Origin: Acinetobacter terrestris
GTDB taxonomy: Bacteria; Pseudomonadota; Gammaproteobacteria; Pseudomonadales; Moraxellaceae
Assembly (NCBI RefSeq): GCF_004331155.1
Contig: NZ_SJNZ01000003.1
Location: 62,001-126,000, forward strand
Length of the DNA: 64,000 bases
Reading direction: 5' to 3'
Part shown: positions 54,802 to 63,877 of the stretch, in pieces
Position numbering within the stretch: the first letter of the stretch is position 1
How the letters are laid out: each line of letters starts with the position of its first letter
The notes under the pieces: model-generated
Database searches by the model: none
Seen by the model: the letters and a program-made list of their open reading frames with translations, nothing else
Told to the model about the DNA's origin: nothing
Position numbers and translations under genes: made by a program

Positions 54802-56418
54802 TTATAGACGAACCAATTCCACAATCTTCTCAGCCAATTCTTCAACCGACTCTTGCGTGAAGCTTACATCTGTACCTTCCGCAACAGTAGTAATGACTGC
54901 AATACCTGTTTCACGAAGAAGTGCAACTTGAGCAGCATCAAGGTCAGCTTTCGCAATCGCTACGATACCTTGTTGAAGCAACAAGTTTTCAAGCGCTTGA
55001 GCATTTTCCAATGCTTTGTTCGACACGGTGATAGACGCAGGTTTTTGACCTAAACGTGCCGCACGGTCTTCCGCTGTTACAGGATTGCTATGTGCAGACC
55101 ATTCAACAGTGTCTTCCACCATACCCGCACCAATCGTTACGTTGTTCAAACGATCAATGAAGATAAACGAACCTGTATAACGGCTGTCTTGATAACGATC
55201 AAATACCACTGGCGCATCGAATTCAACAGTAACATTGGCAATCGCATTCAGCTCAAGGTGATCCACTTGCATTTGCTCAAGCGTGTTCACATTGGTACGG
55301 AAGTTGATGCCAGTCACTTTGGCAGGAACCGTTTGCGTACCAATTTTGATGTTATACAATTTGCCAAGCACAAGCGGTTGATCCGCCATCCATACCACGG
55401 TCGCTTTTACAGAACGTGAAATGGCAGGAATACCCTGATCCGCACGAATCAACATATTACCGCGTGAAACGTCAATTTCATCGTTTAACGTCAATGTTAC
55501 CGCTTGACCTGCAAATGCATGTTCAAGGTTGCCATCAAAGGTTACGATTTCTTTAACTGTTGAAGACTTACCCGATGGTAAAGCTACAATTTTATCACCT
55601 ACGCTGATTTCACCAAGCGCAATCGTACCCGCAAAACCACGGAAGTCGAGGTTAGGACGGTTTACATACTGCACAGGGAAGCGGAAATCACGTTTCGCGG
55701 TATCACGGTTAATTTCAACAGATTCTAGTGAACCCATTAAAGTTTGACCGGTATACCACGGTGTATTTTCAGACTTGTTCACCACGTTATCGCCATTCAA
55801 TGCTGAAATAGGTGTAAAGATGATGTTGCTTGGCTTACGGTCGCCCAATTGGCTCACGAAGTTTGCATAGTCGGCTTGAATTTCATTGAAGCGCGCTTCA
55901 GAGAATTCAACCAAGTCCATTTTGTTGATTGCAACAATAATGTTCTTAATACCAAGCAGGCTTGCAATATAAGTATGACGACGAGTTTGTGTTTGAACAC
56001 CATAACGCGCATCAATCAAGATGATCGCAAGGTCACAGGTAGATGCACCTGTAGCCATGTTACGCGTGTATTGCTCATGTCCCGGAGTATCGGCAATGAT
56101 GAACTTACGTTTTTCTGTAGAGAAATAACGATACGCCACATCAATGGTAATGCCCTGCTCACGTTCAGCTTGCAGACCATCTACAAGTAATGCCAAGTCA
56201 GGTGCATCGCCTGTGGTACCCACTTTTTTAGAGTCGCGGGTTACGGCTTGCAATTGATCTTCATAGATCAATTTTGAATCGTAAAGCAAACGACCAATTA
56301 AAGTCGATTTACCATCATCCACGTTACCGCAAGTCAAGAAACGCAATAAGTCTTTATTTTCGTGCTGTTTTAAATACGCCAAGATATCTTGGCTAATCAA
56401 TTCTGATTGATGAGACAT
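54802..56418 (-). CDS. cysN: Sulfate adenylyltransferase subunit 1 (GTPase) with C-terminal extension
   Basis: 538 residues. EF-Tu-like GTPase motifs: P-loop [26 protein letters not shown] and AINKMDLV. With CysD it activates sulfate to APS. E. coli CysN is ~475 aa. Here ~100 residues follow [11 protein letters not shown], including [13 protein letters not shown]...[21 protein letters not shown]. The extension sits where CysNC fusions carry APS kinase but lacks any Walker A, so no kinase activity is expected. cysD lies upstream on the same strand, 131 bp away, with REP-like hairpins between. Confidence 0.93.
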   Translation of the reverse strand: MSHQSELISQDILAYLKQHENKDLLRFLTCGNVDDGKSTLIGRLLYDSKLIYEDQLQAVTRDSKKVGTTGDAPDLALLVDGLQAEREQGITIDVAYRYFSTEKRKFIIADTPGHEQYTRNMATGASTCDLAIILIDARYGVQTQTRRHTYIASLLGIKNIIVAINKMDLVEFSEARFNEIQADYANFVSQLGDRKPSNIIFTPISALNGDNVVNKSENTPWYTGQTLMGSLESVEINRDTAKRDFRFPVQYVNRPNLDFRGFAGTIALGEISVGDKIVALPSGKSSTVKEIVTFDGNLEHAFAGQAVTLTLNDEIDVSRGNMLIRADQGIPAISRSVKATVVWMADQPLVLGKLYNIKIGTQTVPAKVTGINFRTNVNTLEQMQVDHLELNAIANVTVEFDAPVVFDRYQDSRYTGSFIFIDRLNNVTIGAGMVEDTVEWSAHSNPVTAEDRAARLGQKPASITVSNKALENAQALENLLLQQGIVAIAKADLDAAQVALLRETGIAVITTVAEGTDVSFTQESVEELAEKIVELVRL

Positions 56419-56468
56419 CGCTCAAACTCCACACATTCTTTAGAAATCGGTTGTTTTGAATCTCTTTT

Positions 56469-56542
56469 AATCTCCCTAAATCCCTCTTTATGAAAGAGGG
56501 ACTTTTCTCCTCTCTTTATTAAAGAGAGGTCGGGAGAGATTC
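56469..56542. repeat. REP-like inverse pair between cysD and cysN
   Basis: Two perfect 9-bp hairpins, TCCCTCTTT-ATG-AAAGAGGGA and CCTCTCTTT-ATT-AAAGAGAGG. Each is flanked on its outer side by a (T)TAGGGAGATT- or TCGGGAGAGATT-like tail in opposite orientation. The design matches the element at 47567/48951-49027, so these belong to one repeat family. Confidence 0.75.
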
Positions 56543-56549
56543 TAGATTC

Positions 56550-57464
56550 TTAGAAGTAGCCTTCCTGCTTCTTCTTCTCCATCGAGCCTGCTTCATCATG
56601 GTCAATCATACGACCTTGACGTTCAGAGCTGGTGGCTAAAAGCATTTCCTGGATAATTTCCGGCAAGGTGTTGGCAGTTGATTCAACCGCACCCGTTAAT
56701 GGGTAACAACCTAAAGTACGGAAACGTACCGATTTCATTTGTGGAACTTCGCCCTCGAATAAAGGCATACGTTCATCATCAACCATAATCAGCGTACCGC
56801 TACGTTCAACCACAGGACGTTCTGCAGCCAAATAAAGTGGTACTAATGGAATACTTTCCAAATAGATGTATTGCCAGATATCAAGCTCAGTCCAGTTTGA
56901 TAACGGGAACACACGAATACTTTCGCCTTTGTTCACTTTACCGTTGTAAAGATTCCAAAGCTCAGGACGCTGGTTTTTCGGATCCCAGCGGTGCTTCGTA
57001 TCACGGAAAGAATAGACACGTTCTTTAGCACGTGATTTTTCTTCATCACGGCGTGCGCCACCAAAAGCAGCATCGAACTTGTATTTATTCAAAGCCTGTT
57101 TTAAGCCCTGGGTTTTCATGATGTCGGTATATTTAGAACTACCGTGATCAAACGGGTTGATCCCTGCGTCTTTACCTTCTTTGTTTTGATGCACGATCAA
57201 ATCGAAACCATGGGTTTTAGCCATATTGTCGCGGAATTTGATCATATCTTTGAACTTCCAGCCCGTGTCTACATGCAGTAGCGGGAATGGGAGTTTTGCG
57301 GGATAGAATGCTTTTAAAGCAAGATGCAGCATCACTGCAGAATCTTTACCAATGGAATACAACATGACCGGATTTTCAAATTCGGCAGCCACTTCACGGA
57401 TAATGTGAATACTCTCAGCTTCAAGCTGTTTAAGATGAGTAAGTCTTTCCTCATTTATGGACAT
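56550..57464 (-). CDS. cysD: Sulfate adenylyltransferase subunit 2
   Basis: 304 residues from the ATG at 57464 ([18 protein letters not shown]), the E. coli-like start; an in-frame TTG lies at 57473. PAPS-reductase-type PP-loop [48 protein letters not shown], and [10 protein letters not shown] are CysD signatures. ATP sulfurylase catalytic subunit in assimilatory sulfate reduction. First gene of cysDN. Confidence 0.96.
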   Translation of the reverse strand: MSINEERLTHLKQLEAESIHIIREVAAEFENPVMLYSIGKDSAVMLHLALKAFYPAKLPFPLLHVDTGWKFKDMIKFRDNMAKTHGFDLIVHQNKEGKDAGINPFDHGSSKYTDIMKTQGLKQALNKYKFDAAFGGARRDEEKSRAKERVYSFRDTKHRWDPKNQRPELWNLYNGKVNKGESIRVFPLSNWTELDIWQYIYLESIPLVPLYLAAERPVVERSGTLIMVDDERMPLFEGEVPQMKSVRFRTLGCYPLTGAVESTANTLPEIIQEMLLATSSERQGRMIDHDEAGSMEKKKQEGYF

Positions 57465-57800
57465 TGACAACACCAGCTCAGATCGACGTGTACTATTACA
57501 CTTTTAAAAATATATATATTCATTATAAAGATTTAGTTATCCCAACTATTGCTTGTTTTATTATATTAATATGCATATTTGTCATATAGAACTTAACTAA
57601 TAACGAGTATAAGTTTTTATTAATGATTCACTTAAATCCTGCTCTATTATTTTATCCAGACCTAGCGGCTACAACAACCCTGCATTAAAATGTACAAAAT
57701 CTAAGCTGATCGATTTTTTATCTAAAACACATATTTTATTCGGCTTGTAAATTTCATACAGTAGCCAAACTCTCTCCCATCTCCTCTGTTCTTTTAAATT
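57465..57800. promoter_or_regulatory. Divergent region upstream of cysD
   Basis: About 335 A+T-rich nt. On the minus strand a TATAAT -10 (57522-57527) lies 58 bp before cysD, without a good -35, as is common for CysB-activated promoters. No CysB site could be identified by eye. No gene seen. Confidence 0.4.
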
Positions 57801-58343
57801 ATGCCTAAGCTAGACCATACTATCGACACTGTTAAATCCAGCCTGGAATACGCACAACTCGCTGGCTTTATCTATCAGCACAATGCACAATTACTGGTGC
57901 TTCAAGAACCCTTAAATGATGATGGTTCTATCTTGAATAACTTTGTTCAGCATGAACTCACCGCGGATCAAATCGGGCTACAATTTGGTCTACGACTTTT
58001 GGACAATAAATTTGATTTTTTGATAGGCGTAACTCATAGCAATCAGGACCGGAGCTATGAAATTAGTCCGGGGAATTTAAAGGCAGATCAAAAAGCCTTT
58101 AACTTGCTCTATGCATTTTATAATTTTCCCAAAGCATTCTATTTGGTCAGTCTTCCCCTTGCAGCCAATAGCATACAACTAGAAGAAGCGATTGAAAGCC
58201 AGTTATTCAATCAGCCCCAATTAGATTTTCTGAATACTGCCATTAAAACCAATCCGATGGGTCAGCAAGTCAACTGGATGAAAAGCTTTATTGTGCAACA
58301 AGCCTTGGACATGAAAGTTCGGATTCAGACCTGTTTGAACTAA
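57801..58343 (+). CDS. Hypothetical protein
   Basis: 180 residues, mostly soluble, with hydrophobic core stretches (LNLLYAFYNFPKAFYLVSLPLAAN, IGLQFGLRLLDNKFDFLIGV). No signal peptide, membrane helix or recognisable motif. Stands alone, divergent from cysD. Function unknown. Confidence 0.6.
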   Translation: MPKLDHTIDTVKSSLEYAQLAGFIYQHNAQLLVLQEPLNDDGSILNNFVQHELTADQIGLQFGLRLLDNKFDFLIGVTHSNQDRSYEISPGNLKADQKAFNLLYAFYNFPKAFYLVSLPLAANSIQLEEAIESQLFNQPQLDFLNTAIKTNPMGQQVNWMKSFIVQQALDMKVRIQTCLN

Positions 58344-58658
58344 AATCTGCTTATTTTGAGATACCCTTCATTCAAATAATATAGTTAAAATATTGATGAT
58401 CGGTATCTCTTAAGCTTTTGCCGCATTTCTGTTTTTTACAGAATGGGGAATTTAAATCATCCTCTTTAGACTTTATTAAAAATAGACTTTATAAAATAAT
58501 GAGCCTGCTCAACAACTAGCATCACATTTATATCAGCATGAATTCATTTATTTTTTTAGACAAATTTATCCTGCAATACTATCTTTAATTAAGTTTAATT
58601 TTTAAACAAAAACCAATAACTTGAATAATTTACGCGAACAAATATAGAGATAAAAATA
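58344..58658. other. Intergenic spacer
   Basis: About 315 A+T-rich nt with a small TTCTGT / ACAGAA hairpin near 58427-58443. No gene seen. Confidence 0.35.
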
Positions 58659-59303
58659 ATGTGGGAACTCATTACTCATCCTTCCAACCTCATTTTCAGC
58701 GTTTGTATTTGCCTGATGTTGCTATTGGGTATTTTAGAACTGATTTTGCTTCTACTGGGCGGTGGCTCTCAAGGATTCTTAGAGCAGTTTTTGCCGGATG
58801 ATTTAAGCAATACACAACATGCTGAAATTGGCATCGATGCTGATCAGAGTATTTTTACCCAAGTTTTAGACTGGTTGTATTTGGGTCGTGTGCCACTTTT
58901 TGTCTGGCTGATTATTTTCTTAACCATTTATGGTTTAACTGGATTTATCATCCAAAGCATTTTCCATCACTTTACTGCACAATTTTTTAGCGCCTGGATT
59001 ATTGCACCTGCCTGCCTGTTCTTGAGCATGCCCTTAGTCCGTTATAGCGCCATGATCATTGCAAGAATTTTACCGCATGATGAAAGCACAGCTATTTATA
59101 GTGAAGAATTGATTGGACGCACGGCGGTGATTATTTTAGGGGAAGCCAAAATCAACTCACCTGCACAAGCTAAAGTTCAAGATCAGTTTGGACAAACGCA
59201 TTATGTTTTAGTTGAACCCGAACAAGACGAAATATTTACTCAAGGTCAGTCCGTGGTCTTGACCCAAAGAACCAAAATTGGCTTTCAAGCCATGATTCTT
59301 TAA
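58659..59303 (+). CDS. yqiJ: YqiJ-like (DUF1449) inner-membrane protein with OB-fold
   Basis: 214 residues. N-terminal helix ~10-38 (LIFSVCICLMLLLGILELILLLLG), helices ~77-100 and ~105-135, then a C-terminal soluble OB-fold-like domain (ELIGRTAVIILGEAKINSPAQAKVQDQFGQTHYVLVEPEQDE, ending GFQAMIL). Size and layout match E. coli YqiJ, normally encoded directly upstream of the flotillin YqiK. Here the downstream sequence is IS debris and no flotillin is present. Confidence 0.78.
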   Translation: MWELITHPSNLIFSVCICLMLLLGILELILLLLGGGSQGFLEQFLPDDLSNTQHAEIGIDADQSIFTQVLDWLYLGRVPLFVWLIIFLTIYGLTGFIIQSIFHHFTAQFFSAWIIAPACLFLSMPLVRYSAMIIARILPHDESTAIYSEELIGRTAVIILGEAKINSPAQAKVQDQFGQTHYVLVEPEQDEIFTQGQSVVLTQRTKIGFQAMIL

Positions 59304-59311
59304 TTTTACTT

Positions 59312-59517
59312 TTAATAAAACAGTGGCAGTAATTCTTCTATTTGGGTCACTTTATGTGTCGGCAACCTTTTCAGCACATCACTTAAATAGGCATACGGAT
59401 CCAGCCCATTCAGTTTTGCTGACTGGATCAGCGTCATGATATTGGCAGCTCGCTAGCCGCTGCGCAGCGAGCCAGTAAATAGCCAGTTCTTACCTCCCAA
59501 GGCCCAGGGGCGCATCC
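59312..59517 (-). pseudogene. IS66-family TnpC transposase C-terminal remnant
   Basis: Reading leftwards from ~59517: MRPWALGGKNWLFTGSLRSG, then TAG at 59453-59455 where a Gln (GQRAA) is expected, then RAANIMTLIQSAKLNGLDPY, AYLSDVLKRLPTHKVTQIEE and LLPLFY ending at 59312. These are the conserved last ~65 residues of IS66 transposases. The rest of the element is missing. Confidence 0.85.
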
Positions 59518-59541
59518 TGGTTGTCGGGTAGTCAGACGCAG

Positions 59542-59793
59542 TTACCCCACATAGGTTTCATCAATATGCCATGAGCTCAGATGTGTAGGATTACGCCAAT
59601 ACCAACGTAAACGTTTTTCTATTTCAGGAACATAACGTTGAACCCACCGATAAATAGTCGTGTGATCAACATTCACACCAGCTTCGGCCAGCATTTCCTG
59701 CAGCTCACGATAACTAATGCCATATCTACAATACCAGCACACAGCCCAAAGAATGATTTCACCCTAAAAATGCCGACCATGGAAGGGATTCAT
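59542..59793 (-). pseudogene. IS6-family (IS26/IS1006-like) transposase N-terminal remnant
   Basis: ATG at 59793 reads MNPFHGRHF then TAG (59764-59766) in place of Gln, then GEIILWAVCWYCRYGISYRE, LQEMLAEAGVNVDHTTIYRW and, at the end, WHIDETYVG before a stop at 59542. It matches the first ~85 residues of IS26-type transposases. The sequence breaks off just after the first catalytic Asp (DETY), so the product is inactive. Confidence 0.9.
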
Positions 59794-59855
59794 ATGCTGC
59801 ACTTTTAGCTAAAAGAGCATTCAGCTTACCATGAGTGGTTATTTGCAACAGTGCG
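59548..59855 (-). mobile_element. Truncated IS6-family element
   Basis: The right terminus carries GCACTGTTGCAAA (complement at 59841-59853), matching the terminal inverted repeat of the IS26 group. The other end is lost at ~59548, where it abuts the IS66 remnant through a ~30-nt stretch of unknown origin. Confidence 0.82.
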
Positions 59856-59929
59856 CCACTTCAAGAACATGGATCTTATCGAGAAACAGGCTAAATCATA
59901 GTAGATTTAGCCTGTTAAATAGCTTTGCG

Positions 59930-61459
59930 TTAAACAGTCCGACGTAATGGCTGATCATGTTGCGCCAAACTTTCTCCCAAAGGCACTAGCCGTATGTCTG
60001 GATTAATCTTTTTCCAAGGGAGATCATTCGGATCTGCTTTCATAGCGCCTGGAGATTTCGCGACTAAAATGGCAGCAGCTATGTCTTGAAAATCAGCACG
60101 AAAATGTACAGAACTTTTTACTACTACAATCGATTTTTCTTCAGGTACGATGCCAAAAATTTTAAACATATTACGATCCAGTAACTGGGCTTTATAGGAA
60201 CTGACCGCAATTTCAATACCTGCTATTTCCAGTAATACACTCGGACCAATATCCGCCTCAACCCCATGCATCATGGGTCCGGCATACCTGAATTTTCCAT
60301 CACTATAGGCTTTGATTTTAAATTCACCTGCGAATGGAAAATCTCCTGTGATACCCGATGTTCCGCCCAATTGCGTATGAAAGTGCTGATCAACTTCAAG
60401 CTGATAAGCTTGCTGCACCAGCACTGGATCAGCAATTAAGCCAATCAATGCATTTTTAACCTGATGACGATACAAGGCATATAACATACCCGTGGTATTA
60501 GAATCACCACCAGCACCCGGATTATCCTGAGTATCTGCAATCACGATAGGCTTTGCTACGCTATTCTCTTGTTGAATTAATTTGAGTGCTTGCTGAATTG
60601 CGGCATCGGGTGATAAAAAATCCATGCTCCATTGTTTTTCATTTTCTAGAACCTGCTCAATCAGGCATTGCATTGCTTGTTCTAACTGAGAGAAACTTTC
60701 GCTATATCCCCAAATACTTCCGCCACATTCAGCAAAATCTGCTGCTGGAAAACCTGGCGCAAAATTCATGTATACCTTCGCATTTTGTTCTAGCTGTTCT
60801 AATAAAGTCATACAGGACTGAGTCGGCTCCAGCTCAGTGCATTGCGCATTTAAGGCGATCAAAAACGGCAGCTTATACATTTTTTTATGGAGTTTTTTAC
60901 CCTGAAATATTTGCTCCAGCAATTGGGCACAGCGTTGTCCGGTTTTTGCCATATCGACATGCGGATAGGTGCGATATGACATGAGTACATCACTCTGTGT
61001 AAACATCGCTTGAGTCACATTGGCATGAAAGTCCAGGCTAGCAATAACAGGAATGTCCAGACCTACTACTTCACGGATACGCCTTAACAATTCTCCTTCA
61101 CCATCATCTACCTGTTCAGCCACCATAGCGCCGTGCAGATCCAGATAAATCGCATCAACCTGAGTGATATTATGAATGGCAGCTATTATTTCATCGCAAA
61201 TACGTTGATAAGTGTCCTGTTCTACATGTGCTGAGGGCGAAGCAGCTGCCCAGATCACCGGTAAGAGTTGATAACCTAACTGTTCTGCTTCCTGAATAAA
61301 GCCACCAATTGGAATATTTTGCTCACGAAATTTTAGGATTTTTGCACCTCGAGTGAGCGGGGGGAATCCTCCACCCTGTACAAAATCCTGATACCTTGCT
61401 TTAGTCGGTGCAAAGGTATTGGTTTCATGTTGAAAGCCCGCAATGATAATTTTCTTCAT
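59930..61459 (-). CDS. M81-family metallopeptidase (MlrC/microcystinase C-like)
   Basis: 509 residues. N-terminal GFQHETNTFAPTKARYQDF (HETNTF is the family hallmark), YLDLHGAMVAE, IPVIASLDFHANVT and MSYRTYPHVDMAKTG carry the metal-binding His/Asp residues, then the MlrC C-terminal domain (VIADTQDNPGAGGDSNTTGML). The family includes MlrC, which cleaves linearised microcystin, but most members have unknown peptide or amide substrates. It lies 33 bp downstream of the MFS gene on the same strand and is probably its metabolic partner. Confidence 0.88.
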   Translation of the reverse strand: MKKIIIAGFQHETNTFAPTKARYQDFVQGGGFPPLTRGAKILKFREQNIPIGGFIQEAEQLGYQLLPVIWAAASPSAHVEQDTYQRICDEIIAAIHNITQVDAIYLDLHGAMVAEQVDDGEGELLRRIREVVGLDIPVIASLDFHANVTQAMFTQSDVLMSYRTYPHVDMAKTGQRCAQLLEQIFQGKKLHKKMYKLPFLIALNAQCTELEPTQSCMTLLEQLEQNAKVYMNFAPGFPAADFAECGGSIWGYSESFSQLEQAMQCLIEQVLENEKQWSMDFLSPDAAIQQALKLIQQENSVAKPIVIADTQDNPGAGGDSNTTGMLYALYRHQVKNALIGLIADPVLVQQAYQLEVDQHFHTQLGGTSGITGDFPFAGEFKIKAYSDGKFRYAGPMMHGVEADIGPSVLLEIAGIEIAVSSYKAQLLDRNMFKIFGIVPEEKSIVVVKSSVHFRADFQDIAAAILVAKSPGAMKADPNDLPWKKINPDIRLVPLGESLAQHDQPLRRTV

Positions 61460-61492
61460 GATTTATCGTCCTGCATCTTATAAAAATCAGTT

Positions 61493-62821
61493 TTATTCAT
61501 CTGTGAGGAGACTGGCTGATGTTATCGCTTCAGGCTCTCTCTCCTTTTTTAAGCTAAAAGCATAAATTAAGATGAGACCGCCCAAAATCATGATCAGTGC
61601 AATGGCGATCCAGCCTGCAAGTAAAGATTGAGTCATCGTTTGCGCCAAGCCCATAATATTGGGACTGACAAAGCCACCAAGCAATCCAATACTGTTAATG
61701 AGTGCAATTCCCCCCGCCGCCGCTGTACCGGTTAAATATTTGGATGGAATAGACCAGAAAATGGTATAGGCGCTAAACATAAAGGCGGTCGCGGTACAGA
61801 TCGCAATAAATGACAGGATAAAATTCCCGCTGATGACTGACAAAATTAAACTAATTCCTGCTAATACAGTCGGTACCACACTATGCCATTTACGTTCCTG
61901 CCATTTATCCGAACTGCGGGCAAAAATGGTCATGAAAATGGCACCACATAAATAAGGGATCGCAACCAACCAGCCAATCATTTGCAAATTCTGTATACCA
62001 GCCGATTTCAATAAAGAGGGAAGCCAGAAACCAATGGCGTAAATTCCACAAATGATCGAGAAATAGGCCAATGCCATGAAATAGATCCATGGATCTTTTA
62101 ATACGGCCTTAAAATTATTATGACTGGTTGCAGCCTGATGCTGGGAAATCTCTCTCACTAACAAGGCTTTTTCCTCTTGGGAAAGCCATTTTGCTTGCGA
62201 GGGATGATCGGTTAAGTAAAAATAGGCCACGATGCCCAACATTACGGTAGGAATAGCCTCTAACAAAAATAACCATTGCCAGCCGGATAGGCCCTGACTT
62301 TCATGGAAAGCACCCATAATCTGGGTTGATAAAGGCGCACCTAACATGCCAGCCAAAGGCCCGGCAAGCATCACAATCGCCATCACCCGTGCCATGCGTG
62401 CGCCAGAGTACCAGTAGGTCAGATAGAAAATCATGCCCGGAGCAAATCCAGCCTCAAATACACCTAACAGAAATCGTAAGACATAGAACATCTGCGGGGT
62501 GGTGACAAACAGCATCGACATTGAGGTTAGGCCCCACAAAATCATGATGCGGGTAATGGTTTTCCTTGCACCTATTTTTTCAAAATAGAGGTTGGTGGGC
62601 ACTTCAAACAGCACATAGCCTAAAAAAAAGATTCCGGCTGCCATGCCATAAATAGCATCGTTAAAACCCAGCTCCTGCTGCATTTGTAATTTTGCAAATC
62701 CAATGTTGATTCGATCCAGGTAGGCAAAAAAGTAACACAGTAATAGAAATGGCAGTAAACGCCAGGTCACTTTTTTATAAACTGTATCTAACCGCTTTGG
62801 GTCAGCTTTATTTAAGTCCAT
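61493..62821 (-). CDS. MFS transporter, anion:cation symporter (ACS) family
   Basis: 442 residues from the ATG at 62821 (AAGGAG 6 nt upstream); the longer frame to 62959 would overlap the LysR gene. Twelve helices; LLCYFFAYLDRINIGFAKLQMQQELG and FFLGYVLFEVPTNLYFEKIGARKTITRIMILWG are the ACS-family signatures (D-galactonate, tartrate, phthalate-type carriers). Predicted to import an organic anion handled by the M81 enzyme. Confidence 0.87.
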   Translation of the reverse strand: MDLNKADPKRLDTVYKKVTWRLLPFLLLCYFFAYLDRINIGFAKLQMQQELGFNDAIYGMAAGIFFLGYVLFEVPTNLYFEKIGARKTITRIMILWGLTSMSMLFVTTPQMFYVLRFLLGVFEAGFAPGMIFYLTYWYSGARMARVMAIVMLAGPLAGMLGAPLSTQIMGAFHESQGLSGWQWLFLLEAIPTVMLGIVAYFYLTDHPSQAKWLSQEEKALLVREISQHQAATSHNNFKAVLKDPWIYFMALAYFSIICGIYAIGFWLPSLLKSAGIQNLQMIGWLVAIPYLCGAIFMTIFARSSDKWQERKWHSVVPTVLAGISLILSVISGNFILSFIAICTATAFMFSAYTIFWSIPSKYLTGTAAAGGIALINSIGLLGGFVSPNIMGLAQTMTQSLLAGWIAIALIMILGGLILIYAFSLKKEREPEAITSASLLTDE

Positions 62822-62912
62822 CAAAAACTCCTTTTTATCCAGATCTTTTTTATTCTTGCCAAAGTCATGTAAACATGCAGTTAACTTGATAACAATGTAA
62901 TTTATTAGGCAT

Positions 62913-62935
62913 ACTGATGCTTTTAAGGCATCAGT
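62913..62935. promoter_or_regulatory. Dyad operator in the lysR / MFS divergent region
   Basis: Perfect inverted repeat ACTGATGC-N7-GCATCAGT, 6 bp before the lysR start. Suitable as a LysR autoregulatory site. Confidence 0.55.
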
Positions 62936-62941
62936 AGTTTT

Positions 62942-63877
62942 ATGGACAGAAACTTGCAATTCCTTGCGCCCTTGAACGGAATCAATGAAAAACGTTTGCG
63001 TTATTTCTATACAGTTATGATGTTTGGCTCTATGCGTAAAGCTGCAGATATATTGAATATTGAACAGTCAGCCATGAGCCGACAAATTCAACTCTTTGAA
63101 GCCGAATTAAAAATACAATTATTTAAGCGCAAAGGGCGACATATTATTCCAACCGATGCAGCCTATTTGGTGCTTGAGTATTTCAAAGAAAATAAAAACC
63201 GTGAAAATGAGTTATTTGACAGTTTATTTCAGTTGCAATCTTCTCAACTCGGCAAAGTCAACCTTGTCTCCAGTGAAAGTTATATGCAACACATGATTTA
63301 TGATGTACTCCGACACGTGCATCATAAGTATCCAAATCTTGAAATTCAGTTAGAATTAATGAGTGGCAATCATGTCGTAAGACATATTGTTGATAGTCTG
63401 GCGCATATGGGACTGGCCTATAATCCTCCATTTCATGCAGACATCAGCACCATTGCCCATAAAGTAGAACCATTTATTTTAGCTGTGCCCTCTAGTCATC
63501 CTTTGGCTGAACTAAAACGTAGCGTTTGTCTGTCCGAAATTTCAGCCTATAAATTTGCTTTAATGCCCGTAGGCCATGGATTTCGTCAGTTACTCGACAG
63601 TGAAATGGGACGTTTACAAGTGAGTCTGAATATTGGTCTGACCACCAATTCTATCTATGCCTTAAAAAATTATGTTGTAGCTGGACATGGCATTTCCGCC
63701 ATGCGCTATGCAGATATCGCAGATGCAATAAAAGATGGTCAGGCGGTGTCACTCACCATCGATTCAGAACTCTGTAATACTGCACAAACTCAGCTGATGG
63801 TGCGGAAGAACACGCATTTGTCTGAATCAAATCATTTGTTGATTGAGCGTATTCGTTCCAGTTTCAATCTGACTTAA
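62942..63877 (+). CDS. LysR-family transcriptional regulator
   Basis: 311 residues. N-terminal helix-turn-helix (RLRYFYTVMMFGSMRKAADILNIEQSAMSRQIQLFEAELKIQLFKRKGR), then a type-2 periplasmic-binding-like effector domain (VNLVSSESYMQHMIYDVLRHVHHKYPNLEIQLELMSG). Divergent from the MFS-M81 pair across a 120-bp region with a dyad, so it probably controls that cluster in response to its substrate. Confidence 0.9.
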   Translation: MDRNLQFLAPLNGINEKRLRYFYTVMMFGSMRKAADILNIEQSAMSRQIQLFEAELKIQLFKRKGRHIIPTDAAYLVLEYFKENKNRENELFDSLFQLQSSQLGKVNLVSSESYMQHMIYDVLRHVHHKYPNLEIQLELMSGNHVVRHIVDSLAHMGLAYNPPFHADISTIAHKVEPFILAVPSSHPLAELKRSVCLSEISAYKFALMPVGHGFRQLLDSEMGRLQVSLNIGLTTNSIYALKNYVVAGHGISAMRYADIADAIKDGQAVSLTIDSELCNTAQTQLMVRKNTHLSESNHLLIERIRSSFNLT

